From Myoxocephalus aenaeus (lineage: Eukaryota > Chordata > Actinopteri > Perciformes > Cottidae), in the NCBI GenBank assembly GCA_038501785.1, contig JBAMJR010000090.1, positions 1,013,001-1,077,000 on the forward strand: a stretch of DNA of 64,000 bases, given 5' to 3'. Positions 34,333 to 45,627 of this stretch are shown here, piece after piece; positions within the stretch are counted from its first letter, which is position 1; each line of letters begins with the position of its first letter. A program made the translations under genes and the position numbers. The notes below the pieces were generated by a model, which did not search any database, was not told the DNA's origin, and saw only the letters and a program-made list of their open reading frames with translations.

Positions 34333-37008
34333 TTACTGGTTTCTCCCTATCATATGTTTTTTTGTATTTCTCTCTGGTTTTAGCAGTAAAATATAACATT
34401 TTGGAGCAAATATACAAAATAGCAAGCCAAAGCTAGAAGCCAGAATAGCAAATATCTCTACAGCTACAGTGAACTTCCCAGGAGAGCTGACATACGCTGG
34501 GATAAAAGTAACCCAGACTGCACAGAATATCAGCATGCTGAAGGTGATGAACTTAGCTTCATTGAAATTATCAGGCACCTTTCGAGCCAGAAAGGCAAGG
34601 ATAAAGCATAGCACAGCCAGGATTCCTATATACCCCAGCACAGCCCAGAACCATATAGGTGAACCTAAATTACACTCAAGAATGATCCTTTCAGTGGCAT
34701 GAGCTGTATTTTTGTAGGGGAATGGTGGGGCAAGAATTAACCACAGCACACAAACTAACACCTGCAGTAATGTACAGCTGAGAACACTTGTTCTCTGAAG
34801 TGGAGCTGAACACTGAGGAACTGTGTTTGCTGGCCTTTTGGCCTTAAAGGCGATCACCACTGCTAAAGTTTTCGCCAAGATACAAGATATGCACAAGGCA
34901 AAGGTGATGCCAAAAGCTGTGTGTCGCAGCATGCAGGACCACTCAGTGGGCCGGCCTATGAAGGTCAGAGAACACAGAAAACACAGAGTCAAGGAGAAGA
35001 GCAGCAGGAAGCTCAGCTCAGAGTTGCTGGCTTTGACAAGAGGTGTGTGATGAAACCGAAAAAAGACACATGACACCACTAGTGTTAAACTTGCTCCAAA
35101 CAATGACAAAGCGGTGAGAAGGGCGCCCATGGTTTCTCCAAAAGATAGGAACTCAATCACCTTGGGAACACACTGGCTGTGATCTTCGTTTGACCAGTAC
35201 TCCAGTGGACAGCGGGAACATTCGCCCGGATCTGAATAAAAAAACATGGAACACTGAAATGTGTTAATGCTGTAAGATGCAGGTTCAAACTCACTCACTC
35301 CTGTACTGGACTCTGTTGTAACTTTCCTCCCATCACAACACGCGTTCGTCCTGAAAATGTGGGTAAGTTTCCCAATCAGGATGTGTCTACCAAACTTTAC
35401 AATATATATGGCAGCACACCCCACTGCTAAACTATCCTTTTTATCTTCAGCATATTGTGATTTGCCCAGTGAAGTCACCGCTTCAAGAATCTTGTCTGTG
35501 CTGTCATGTCCCGACCTCACATCCATGGGGATATCTAAGCTTTGTGACAGAACTTCACTACGGCTTCTACAGTACTTCGGCAATAACCATACAGAGAGCG
35601 GTGTTCAGCAGTCTGCCCGGCCCACTGAACACTGCCCAAGATGTTAATCCAGCAGTGGTGGGATTACTTCCGGCTTGTTAATGTGATGGTTCTGTGATGG
35701 TTCACTGCAATGCTTCACTGCTATCGTTCGCTGCTATGCTGTATTCACTGCTATGCTGTATTCGCTGCTATGCTATATTCGCTGCTATGCTATATTCGCT
35801 GCTATTGTATATTCTCTGCTATGCTTCGCTGCTATAATTCGCTGCTATGCTATATTCGCTGGCATGCTTCGCTGCTATGCTATATTCGCTGCTGTGCTAT
35901 ATTCGCTGCTATGGTTCACTGCTTCGCTGCTTTGCTTCGCTGCTATACTTCGCTGCTATGCTTCGCTGCTATACTTCGCTGCTATGCTATATTCGCTGGC
36001 ATGCTTCGCTGCTATGCTATATTCGCTGCTGTGCTATATTCGCTGCTATGGTTCACTGCTTCGCTGCTTTGCTTCGCTGCTATACTTCGCTGCTATGCTT
36101 CGCTGCTATGCTTCGCTGCTATGCTATATTCGCTGCTATACTATATTCGCTGCTATATTTCGCTGCTATGCCTCGCTGCTTTGCTGCTATGCTTCGCTGC
36201 TATGCTTCGCTGCTATGCTAGGATGACCAGATTTGAGTTTGTGAAAAAGAGGACACTTTGTTCCGGGGGGGGGGGGGGGGGGGGGGGGGTGGAGGAGGAG
36301 GACACTTCGTCGGGGGGGGGGGGGGTAGCATGCCGTGAACTAGGGTGACCAGACGTCCTCTTTTTCCCGGACATGTCCTCTTTTGTATTCAACGGGCTCC
36401 ACCCACTGTACCCATAGCGTCCATTAGAGGGCCGAGTCTGTTTGAGTTAAAGCAAAGGTTTCAATATTATAACCTTAGTTGTATCCCAGGCTGCCCGCCC
36501 GCTGCCCGCTAAATAGAGTGTATAGATTTTGCAGCGGGCTGTGCTGCCGTATACTGTGGGGTTCACGTCTATTGGGTTAGGTATATCCTCATTGGCCGGC
36601 TACGCTTATGCAAATGTTCAGTGAGTGAACGCATTCTCATGATTAGAAGAGAATATTACTCATAGAGTCCAGTCGAGGAGCAGAGCCTGTGCTTATGGAA
36701 CCATGGTTACAATATTGTAACCTTCGTTATGAGAACAGAGCTCATTTTAAAATAAACGCTTACTGGAAGAAACCGGAGAGCATTCATTTAGTACAAATAT
36801 TAGACAATAAATTAGAAATAAGAAAGCTTTTACTCACTGCTGGAGTTGCTGATCCCTCCAGCAGCACAGGCGATGCATGAGAAACAGCAGATGGGTTTGC
36901 CTTTAATCACAGCCTGCCGGAAACCTGGGAGACAACTCTCAGTGCAGACAGACTGTGGCCTCTGTAACAACACCACCACTCATCAACTACTCATAGTTTG
37001 CTGCCCTT

Positions 37009-37047
<39 letters not shown>

Positions 37048-39662
37048 CAATTTTTGAGTCTCCAAAAACTTTTGGCACTTTGCTTGTCAATCTGAAAACT
37101 ATATACAGTTATAAATGTGTTTTTTTAGACTTTTATACGGTTTCCTCAACAATGCAGAATTGACCTATTTTTCATGATGAAATGGCTCAAGGAAAAGTTA
37201 TTACTTAGAAAAACAACCTCCACAATTAGTATATCATACGAAACACATTGATACCTTTGGGGATTCAGCAGCCCATGTTGTGTTCATTTCGTTCACGATA
37301 AACTGTTTTCCTTTTGGTAGAGAGGCATCGTAGCTCCCTACAGCCACAAACACAGTATCTCCTGCTTGGTTTCTCTGCCAGTTCACCAGCTCATAAGTTG
37401 CTGCAGGGTCTCCATTTCCATCAAAATAGACTCTTTCTCCTGATGGAAGAGTGAAATTCACACCTTGGAGGTGTTTCACAACCTACCAAAAGAGATCAAG
37501 CTTGAATAATGTTGATTATTTCAAATTATTTCCATAATCCTTGAAGGCACCATTTACCTGTTTCATCTGTAAATTATCGTTCCAGTTACACGACTGATTT
37601 ACTGCTTCATCATTTTGTCCACATTTTAACTTGTTATGCATTGCATGAGCTACAGCATACACAGCTTTATACACATTGTTAGATATCCTGAGCTCTGTCA
37701 CATCTGTGAAAGGATTGTTGATGTCCTCTAGTTTCTCAGATCCTGAGCACTGGGTCTGACCATGCAAATTGGATTGGAAACTGCAACCAAATGTGGCTTC
37801 CCAGAACTCTCTCAGCAGATTATTATGTGGGTTTTGACTTGGGTTAACCTTCAAAAGAAACTCTTGCAGGCCCGTGATCTTTGTTTTTCTGATGGTAAAG
37901 CCCAGAGACCCTGTTAGGATTCCAGAGTACCTCTCAGTAGCCAGATGACCAGCCGTGATCCAGGACTCACTGCCCACCCACTGCAGCCCAGTCAAGTTCT
38001 GCTTCAGAGCTTCCTCAAGCAAAATGTCAATCTCGCCCTGGGCGAGGAAGGCAACTAAGACCCTTGCACTGCCACTGTGGATCACTCTGACCACCCTGGC
38101 AACCTGCCAACTGGGGTCAGTCCTCGAAATGGCCTCTGAGTACTCAACACAGACCCCCTCCTGGCTTGCAGCTGCGATAAATGTTTCCATGCCATTGTTA
38201 CCATAGTCATTGTCACTTCTTACTGCCCCTACCCATGTCCAGCCAAAGTGCTTTACCAGTTTTGCTAAGGCTCTGCTCTGATAGTAATCACTAGGGATGG
38301 TTCTGAAGAAAGAAGGATATTCCTTTCTGTTGCTCAGACAAGCACAAGTAGCAAAGTGGCTGATCTAATAGAAAAGAAAAGGAGGGAAACAAAGCATAAC
38401 ATTGATAATGTTTGAGTTTAAGTCCAACTTTGGCAAAATGTTGCTTGACTCAATATCTGACTTTGTTGAGGGTCACTCTATACCAGGGATGTCAAACATA
38501 CGGCCCGCGGGCCGGATCCGGCCCGCCAGGGGGTCCAGTCCGGCCCGCGGGATAATTGTTAAAATTTGAAAGAAAGAAAAAATACCTCAGTCGAGATTCG
38601 AACCACTGATTAAAAGACGTGCATGGTAACCATCGGGCCACAGAGACAATTGATTACAGCATTGACTTTACTGAAGATATTGCCCAACTGCGAGGGAATC
38701 TGCAGAGGAGAGCCCAGGCAGGTAAATGGTGGGCTGATGTCTGAATTGTTGGTCTTTATGTTTCTAGTTTATTGAAGAAAGACCTTAAAATAGAGTTTAT
38801 CATCCAAAAACCTTCACCAATGATTTAAACAGGGAGAAATATTGTCATTATGTATGCGTTAATATGCTGTGATTTTACTGGTCCGGCCCACTTGAGGTCA
38901 AAATGGGCAGCATGCGGCCTCTTAACTAAAATGAGTTTGACACCCCTGTATAGAGTCTATACTAATTGTATCATAAGACACAGTCAGATAATTTCAAGCC
39001 TATCATAAAACGAAACAGGTTGAAAATCAGAAATGAATAGACAATTACTGACAAATAATTACCACCGGTATTTGGAAAATCCCTGAAATGTGTAGCATCA
39101 CAATGGTTGAGGAGGACTCAGAGGCCCCGATGATGGCATGAACAGATGACTGTCTTGAGCAGGTTTTACCCAAAGTCCTTTCCTGCCCATTCATTAGACC
39201 CATCACTGCACGCATTGAAGGCAATGTTGAACCACAGCTGTCAAATATCTTATAACCAATTGAGATATTAGGCAGCAGAGAGCTGCTGTTGTTGATCTCC
39301 TGGATGGCAAAAATCATCGTTTGGGCAAAACGAAATTCTCTAAAATGTATCCTGAAAAGAGCAAGAACAGTTTCAACCAACATTTTCCTGACTTTTTTGG
39401 TTAAGAAACCAACAAATGAGAAAAGAGATGACAATCATTACCTGGAACATATGAGAGATTTTGGAGCATTTGTGAAGGAGAGCGAAGGCTTTGATATTTG
39501 GCTATGGATAGAGAAAGCTCCTCCAATAGTGATATCTCCTTCCTTAGATAACAGAGGAAACTCTGGGCTCCCCAACATCTCACAGAGTGCAGAGTCATCC
39601 ACTGCTCCACAGACTCCCACTAAGAGAACAAAGAGTAACATTACATTGACAGAGTCGCACAT
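34333..39662 (-). CDS. V2R/OlfC olfactory receptor D, intact, six exons
   Basis: Exons (minus): 39662-39442, 39351-39063, 38364-37558, 37482-37255, 36961-36838, 35231-34333. They total 2568 nt, 855 aa. Domains: signal peptide (VMLLFVLLVGVCGA), GDITIGGAFSIHS, Venus-flytrap domain with HFREFRFAQTMIFAIQEIN, GASESSSTI, ISHFATCACLSNRKEYPSFF and KHFGWTWVGAVRSDNDYGN, cysteine-rich exon (CLPGFRQAVIKGKPICCFSC), and 7TM ending PKCYILLLKPERNTKKHMIG. The second intracellular loop is unusual: AKRPANTVPQCSAPLQR replaces the ATLPGSNVMKWFGPAQQR seen in C, E and F. Intron 5 (35232-36837) holds a minisatellite, two poly-G tracts and repeat ends. The intron between 38365 and 39062 holds a hAT MITE. Exons 1-2 are closest to gene E. 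The frame upstream of 35231 is read-through intron, not protein. Confidence 0.9.
35710..36225. repeat. TTCGCTGCTATGC minisatellite in intron 5 of gene D
   Basis: Units of 13 to 17 bp built on TTCGCTGCTATGC with optional TATA. A block starting near 35860 is repeated from about 35995, so a higher-order duplication has occurred. Open frames on the plus strand (LLCYIRCYAIFAAM-type) are by-products. Confidence 0.9.
36226..36740. repeat. Poly-G tracts and ends of dispersed repeats
   Basis: G25 at 36265-36289 and G14 at 36312-36325. Two similar repeat ends face each other: TAGGATGACCAGATTTGAG near 36220 with AAAAAGAGGAC, and TAGGGTGACCAGACGTCCTC near 36340 with CTCTTTTTCCCGG. The motif GGTTACAATATTGTAACC near 36705 recurs near 9105. 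Confidence 0.55.
37009..37046. repeat. (AAT)n microsatellite in intron 4 of gene D
   Basis: About 12 AAT units between exons 4 and 5 of gene D. Confidence 0.9.
38484..38948. mobile_element. hAT-like MITE in an intron of gene D
   Basis: Begins CAGGGATGTCAAACATACGG and ends AATGAGTTTGACACCCCTG, imperfect inverted ends of a common teleost hAT type. No clean 8-bp duplication could be read. No transposase. It carries a tRNA-like segment at 38583-38647. Confidence 0.6.
38583..38647 (-). other. tRNA-like segment inside the MITE
   Basis: On the minus strand GTCTCTGTGGCCCGATGG resembles a tRNA start with an A box, and GTGGTTCGAATCTCGAC contains a canonical B box. CTTTTAA could be an anticodon loop. 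Only about 65 nt and arms pair poorly, so a relic, not a working tRNA. Confidence 0.35.
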
Positions 39663-39714
39663 CTGTCAATGTAATATCACTGACCAAAATGCGTATCTCC
39701 TTTCATGCGCAGAG

Positions 39715-39721
39715 CTTTATA
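39715..39721 (-). promoter_or_regulatory. TATA box of gene D
   Basis: TATAAAG on the minus strand, about 53 nt upstream of the ATG at 39662. Confidence 0.55.
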
Positions 39722-40612
39722 CTTCTGCATGTGATGATGATTGAGGTCGTCTTATGAAATCACTGTATGATGACGTCAGATCATTTTGCTCCTCTTCCTT
39801 TGTCTTTATATTTGCGTTCATGTACAACAATGAAAAGAGAAAAAAGAAAAGCTGGAAATCTAACTCAATAATCTGGAGAAGATCGAGAGAAACACTACAT
39901 AATATGTACAGACAAATATTGTAAACAAGATTTGAGGAAGTACATTGAATTCTTAAAAAGGAAATTATGATATACCTACAAGAGTATCTACAAAACTAAA
40001 AAATGTGATAGGTCTTTTGATTCATGTTTGGGGCAGAGGTTTCAGACCAATGTATAAAAAATGAGTACATGAGAGTGTACTCCGTGACACTGCATTTGAT
40101 CTTCATGTGAAGAAAGCTTTTGAGTGTATAGATCAGTGTTTCTCAGTGTGGTGGTGGGCATACAGTATGTGTTATCATACTTTATGTGTTTATTAATATT
40201 AAAAAATGTATCCTTACTTATGTTGAAAAATCCATAAAGAAATAAAAAAGAAACTTTTATTATCAATATTCCAAAGAACTGTGTCTATGTTGCATGATTG
40301 TACACCTTAATATTAAGTACAATGCCGATGTTCAGAGCCAATGCAGGATGTAGTTAGTTGTTTGGACGTTATACCAGTGAATGGACATGTAGCAAGTCTG
40401 ACTTCAGGCAGGAGACTAGAGTTTGGATCCCCTTTACCATTTACTGTTTTGTATTAACCTTATCCTCAGTCTTTCAATTCAGATATTCTATGAATTGGAA
40501 ATTCTACAAATGTTGGAATTTAAATTAATCTGGGGCTTCAATGAATTGCCAAACGTTCTTATTATTGAATACCATATTTATAGTATATGTACATAATAAA
40601 GAAGTAGTATTA
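39722..40612. other. Intergenic sequence without a supported gene
   Basis: AT-rich. No structured repeat or coding domain was recognised. Confidence 0.4.
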
Positions 40613-40943
40613 CCGTAAACGTCGGGTTACAAGCCGCTCCTACGGCTGATCAGTGTCCCCGCTGTAGCAAGCTAGTAGCAGCGCTCCCTAGCACTGCTAC
40701 TAGCGCTGCTGCTGCTACCGGCCACTGCTGCTGCCACTGCCCGCTGCTGCTGCTACTGCCTGCGTCCCCTCTGCCCAAGTCGGGTGTCGAGCCTGGTCCC
40801 ACTACCTTCGGTGGTTTTCGGGGAGTTAGCGGAAGTTAGCGGGGAAGTGACGGAGCGCTAGCAGGAGCCCCAGCTGGCCACAGCGGGGAGCTAATGGGGA
40901 CTCTGACTGAAGGTAGTAGTGGCTCGTAACCCGACGTTTACGG
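40613..40943 (+). mobile_element. MITE with CCGTAAA termini, copy 2
   Basis: 331 bp between TA dinucleotides. Ends CCGTAAACGTCGGGTTA and TAACCCGACGTTTACGG are perfect inverted repeats. The GC-rich interior of GCTGCTGC blocks matches 22483-22830 in reverse orientation. The TA target suggests mobilisation by a Tc1/mariner-type transposase. Confidence 0.75.
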
Positions 40944-41308
40944 TATATGAATGTATTTATCCCAATCCCAATATATTAACTGTCCAGCTGGCGTGAAGAA
41001 CATCCTTTTATTTAGCATGCTAACATGCTAAATGTTATGCTAAACATATCATGTTTGGATTCAATGGTTGTTAGCATGGATGTTAGTGCACTAATGACAG
41101 CCTTTATTCTCACTTTACTGTGTTCGAATGAAACGCTGAAAACATGCTGAATAAATATGATGTATTGTGTGATGTATCTTATGCTTGCTTGTGACTTTGG
41201 TTCTGTAGATTTATAATGATTTTCTAGGCCTTATACTGTAAATAAAGAATGTCCATGTGTAAAATATGATACTTAAGAAAGAATCTAAACAATAAGGGGG
41301 AGTGAACC
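40944..41308. other. Intergenic sequence, nothing supported
   Basis: No gene or repeat was recognised. Confidence 0.35.
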
Positions 41309-41363
41309 TTATGAAATTGTGTATTGTATCATGGGGAAAGTCACAGTTAGTTTAGTAGTGTGT

Positions 41364-41500
41364 TCACATATAGATGTTGTAGGTAGGCCAGGAATGTGAA
41401 ATGAAGATGAGCTCATAGTTCTCCTCAAAATGGGTGCCGTACCAGGTACCCCTCTTACTGAAACACATCTTCTCCAGGGGAGGGAACTTGTGCTCAGTAA
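41364..41500 (-). other. Unrecognised protein-like frame (possible terminal exon)
   Basis: A minus-strand frame reads VTEHKFPPLEKMCFSKRGTW, then YGTHFEENYELIFISHSWPT, to a stop at 41364. The composition is protein-like and a possible splice acceptor (GGTACCTCAG) precedes it. It is not V2R and I cannot name the family. Likely a relic of another gene, or chance. Confidence 0.2.
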
Positions 41501-41557
41501 CACAGAGGGGTGGAGAGATGACGTCAAGAACCAGGAAGCAAAGCGTGCTGAGGTACC

Positions 41558-41652
41558 ACCTCTGAACCAACCCGAATGCTGCCTCCACCTCTGAACCAAC
41601 CCGAATGCTGCCTCCACCTCTGAACCAACCCGAATGCTGCCTCCACCTCTGT
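41558..41652. repeat. 29-bp tandem repeat, about 3.3 copies
   Basis: Unit CCACCTCTGAACCAACCCGA followed by ATGCTGCCT. Confidence 0.9.
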
Positions 41653-41704
41653 TAAACTTATAACCAATTGCACGTTGTAATATTAAGCCAATGAGATACG
41701 ACAA

Positions 41705-42469
41705 CGCCCATTATATTGATCTATAATATCAAATGTTTTACACCGATCGGGGTGCATAATTTTAAAGCTAGACAGTTAACTGCCGTTAGATATTCGGTGG
41801 CCTGTGGACGCTGTGTTTTTGTGCATCCTCATGTACACTGTACCATCAACTTTTTATTAAATCTGTTTTATTATAACTTACTGAATCAGGAACTATTTCT
41901 TCAAGTCTACCACCCAAAGATTTCAGAACATAACAACTCAATCCACAGCATTCTGATGTGTCCTTTTGAAAGGCCTTTATCTCCTATTCTAAATCAGTGG
42001 AGCTATGGACTAGCAAGGTTAAAAATTATCATTTTTATTAGGTGGCTGAGTTTGGCGTTCCTGAAAAAAAGAAACGGGTTCACAATGGAACTTCTATGAA
42101 TATATTGAAGTCTGATCCTTGAAAATCCCTGTAAATTTGGGCTACTGAAAACAGAACAGTTTGTTAGATTAGTGTGAATTTCAGGTTCTTTTTAAGTATT
42201 TCTTTCATGTCTTTTGTACCACATTTTTGTAAAACATGTTCATGCTACACTTGTGTGATGACAGTGTATGTTAAGGTCTGTACAGTACTCTTTACTTTGC
42301 AGGCCCTAGTTGCGCAAAAAAAAAAAAGTGAGGGATTCATGGATAGTTTTTATTTTCTTATTGTCCAATCAAGTGGTAACAATACAAGTTTAATACAAGT
42401 TTATTTTCTCAAGCATTTTTTTATTGTCTGTGTTTCGGGTAGTCATTACATTATGGATTTATATATACA

Positions 42470-42531
<62 letters not shown>

Positions 42532-42602
42532 CTAAAAGAAAAACAAGTAAGAGTTTAATTGCCAGTCAACAAGGTTGAATACATTTTGAAAATAAAAAAT
42601 AG
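41705..42602. other. 3' flank of gene E with a (TA)n microsatellite
   Basis: (TA)n at about 42459-42529. No gene was supported. A minus-strand AATAAA near 42340 could serve gene E. Confidence 0.4.
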
Positions 42603-45600
42603 TTAATTTGATCCCGTTTTCCCCATCATATGTTTTTTTGTGTTAAGTTCAGGTTTGAGTACAATAATAAAGCATTTGGGCGCAAATATACAGAGAAGTA
42701 GCCCATAACTGGACGCTAAAATAGCAAATATCTCCACAGCCACAGTGAACTTTCCTGGAGAGCTGACATAAGCTGGGATAAATGTGATCCAGACGGCACA
42801 GAATATCAACATGCTAAAGGTGATGAATTTAGCTTCATTGAAATTATCAGGCAACTTTCTAGCCAAAAAAGCAAGTACAAAACATAACACAGCTAGGAGA
42901 CCTATATATCCTAACACAGCCCAGAACCCCACAGTTGATCCCAAGGTGCACTCAAGAATAATCTTCTCTTTATAGTGTTTCATATTTTTGAAGGGAAAAG
43001 GAGGGTTGATTGTAAGCCATATAATGCAAATTACAACTTGTATGAGTGTGAAACACAGAACACTGAGTCTCTGCTGCGCAGGCCCAAACCATTTCATCAC
43101 ATTACTACCTGGAAGTGTGGCCCTGAAGGCCATTAACACAACTATAGTTTTCCCCAGAACACAAGAGATACAGAGGACAAAGGTGATGCCGAATGCTGTG
43201 TGTCGCAGCATGCAGGACCACTCAGAGGGCCGGCCCATGAAGGTCAGAGAACACAGGAAACACAGAGTCAAGGAGAAGAGCAGCAGGAAGCTCAGCTCAG
43301 AGTTGTTGGCCCTCACCAAGGGAGAGTCCTTATTGATCAAGAATAGGGTGGCCACAATTAAAGTAAGGAACACACCAAACAAAGTGAAAAATACAAGGAT
43401 TATACCCATAACCTCAGTGAAGTAGAGGAACTCGACATTTTTCAGTACACATTCATCTCTGTTTTGATTGGACCAATACTCTTCAGGACACTTTTTGCAG
43501 TCATTAGAATCTGTAATAGGAAAATGCTCACTATTATTGTGATTCTATCAGTTACATTCTAAAAATGTAAACACGAGACTGTAGCATAGTGAACTTTAGC
43601 ATGATGCATAGAGTGTGGAAAGCAAACAATGTATGAAAATTACCATATCTATGGTCTGTGGTACATATACCTGTGCTGTTGCTGATTTCTCCCTCTGCAC
43701 ATGATATGCAGTCATAGCAGCAGACCGGCTTTCCTTTCTGAAGGACTTTATAAGTTCCTGGACGACATCTTTTACTGCACACTGACACAGGCCACTTTAA
43801 TTCAAAGAAGAAGATCGATGTTACATTTTCATAAACAACCATTCAGGACGAAATTTGTGCATTGCATTACTGTCAAAAATTATATTTGCCTCTGTCTTCC
43901 CTCCAGGCCACATTATGGCTTCAGTCTTGAGGACAAACTTCTGTCCAGGAGGTAGGGAGGCATCATAATAGCCGACAGGTTTAAAATGGACCGAGTCATC
44001 TGATCCACGCTGCCAGTTCACCACCTCATACCTAGCCACAGCTGCTCCAGTGCTGTCAAACCACACCTGGTCTCCATTATTAATGGTAAAATTGACCTGC
44101 TTCAACGACTCCACGACCTAAAAAACGATAAGACAATATGCCAACATGTAAATAAAGAGAGCTAATTAATAAACCGTACAGTAATCTGTCCTTTTTACCT
44201 GCCAGGGAGCAACCTTTATTGTCCTGTCACAGCCCTGACTTTCTGAGCACTTTAGAATGCTGTGCAGAGAATGGGCCACAGCATAGATAGCTCTGTAGAT
44301 GTTATTGGAGTATCGCAGCTCTGCAACATCATCATCATTGTCTTTAAGCTCAATTAGATCCTGGTTTGCTTTGCATGACGCTGTTTCTGCCTTGGTGTCC
44401 CTGTTTGTCTCCTTACACTTAAACTCTGTGTCCCAGAAATCCTTGATTAAAAAATCACCCAGGCCACTGATGTTGGCCTTTTGCACAGCAAAACCCAGTG
44501 AACCTCCCAGCACACGAAAGCTGGTGGGAGTCACGAGGCTGTCAGCAGTGATCCAGGCCTCCACACCAATAAACTGTAAGCCTGTGATGTTGTACAGAAT
44601 TAACTTCTCCAGAAGGTTGTTCATCTCTACGTGTGCCAGGAAACCAACAATGACCCGGGCAGTGCTCTTTCGGATCACTTCTACAACTTTCATGAGTTTT
44701 TCTGGTTCTGCCCGGTGAAATTTCTCTGTATACTCCACACACACTCCTTCCTCCTGGGCTGCAGCAAGGAAGATGGCCATGCCGTTGTTGCCATAGTCAC
44801 TGTCACTGTTGACTGCCCCGACCCAGGTCCAGCCAAAGTGCTTGACCATCTGGGCAAGAGCTTGACTTTGGTAGCGATCGCTGGCAATAGTTCGAAAGAA
44901 AGAGGGATACTCTTTCCTATTGCTCAAACACTCACAAGTAGCTGAATGACTTATCTGAGAATACACAAAGAGAGAGAACCAATAAGAAGAATTTGCACGT
45001 AATACACACAGTGATACACAAATAGTGCTCGTACCACAGGTATTTTGAAAGGTCCAGTAGTGCGGGACAGCACAATGGTTGAAGAGGATTCAGACTCCCC
45101 GATAATAGCGTGAACAGCTGATTGACCCGAACAACTCTTTCCTGCAGTCCACTCATCACCGTTCATCAGGGCCATCACAGCACGCATTGAGGATAATGTT
45201 GAGCCACAGTTGTCATAAATACGATATCCAATCGAAACATTTGGAAGAAGAAATTTGCTTTTGTTTATTTCTTGGATTGCAAAGATCATGGTCTGCGCAA
45301 ATCGAAACTCCCTGAGGTTCACACTGAGACAAAAAGAGCTAAATTAAACTTTGTTCACTGTGACAAAACTCATGAGGACATATTTTTATACAAAGCTCAA
45401 ATTTACCTGGAACATGTGAGACGTGATGGTTTCTCTGTAAAGGAAAGCGGAGGCTGTGTGATTTTGCTGTGGATGGAAAAGGCTCCCCCAATCATGACAT
45501 CTCCCTCCTTAGACAGCAGAGGGAACTCTGGACTCCCACGGATCTGACAGGAACCAGCTTCCTCATTCACTTCTCCAAATGCCAACAGATGCCTCAAGAA

Positions 45601-45627
45601 AAGCAGCCCTATTATCACTTGTGACAT
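42603..45627 (-). CDS. V2R/OlfC olfactory receptor E, intact, six exons
   Basis: Exons (minus): 45627-45407, 45323-45035, 44954-44199, 44117-43890, 43794-43671, 43510-42603. They total 2526 nt, 841 aa. Domains: signal peptide (MSQVIIGLLFLRHLLAFG), GDVMIGGAFSIHS, Venus-flytrap domain with NLREFRFAQTMIFAIQEIN, GESESSSTIVLS, ISHSATCECLSNRKEYPSFF and KHFGWTWVGAVNSDSDYGNN, cysteine-rich exon (CRPGTYKVLQKGKPVCCYDC), and 7TM ending KHMMGKTGSN. Exon 4 ends at GAG|GCAAAT, a GC donor where the paralogues have GT. Exon 3 is about 13 codons shorter than in gene D: FLIK runs straight into DFWD. Exons 1-2 resemble gene D but the 7TM exon resembles gene C, so the gene looks mosaic. No disabling change if the GC-AG intron is spliced. 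Confidence 0.88.

Noticed and set aside
35232..35583. Extended N-terminus of the gene D 7TM frame
   Set aside because: It reads through the intron; a clear acceptor (TTATTCAG) precedes 35231 and exon 5 lies at 36961-36838.
35710..36348. Cysteine-rich repetitive frames on the plus strand
   Set aside because: They are translations of the minisatellite inside intron 5 of gene D, with several frames open at once.
38583..38647. Functional tRNA gene
   Set aside because: Too short, with poorly pairing arms; only the B box is convincing.
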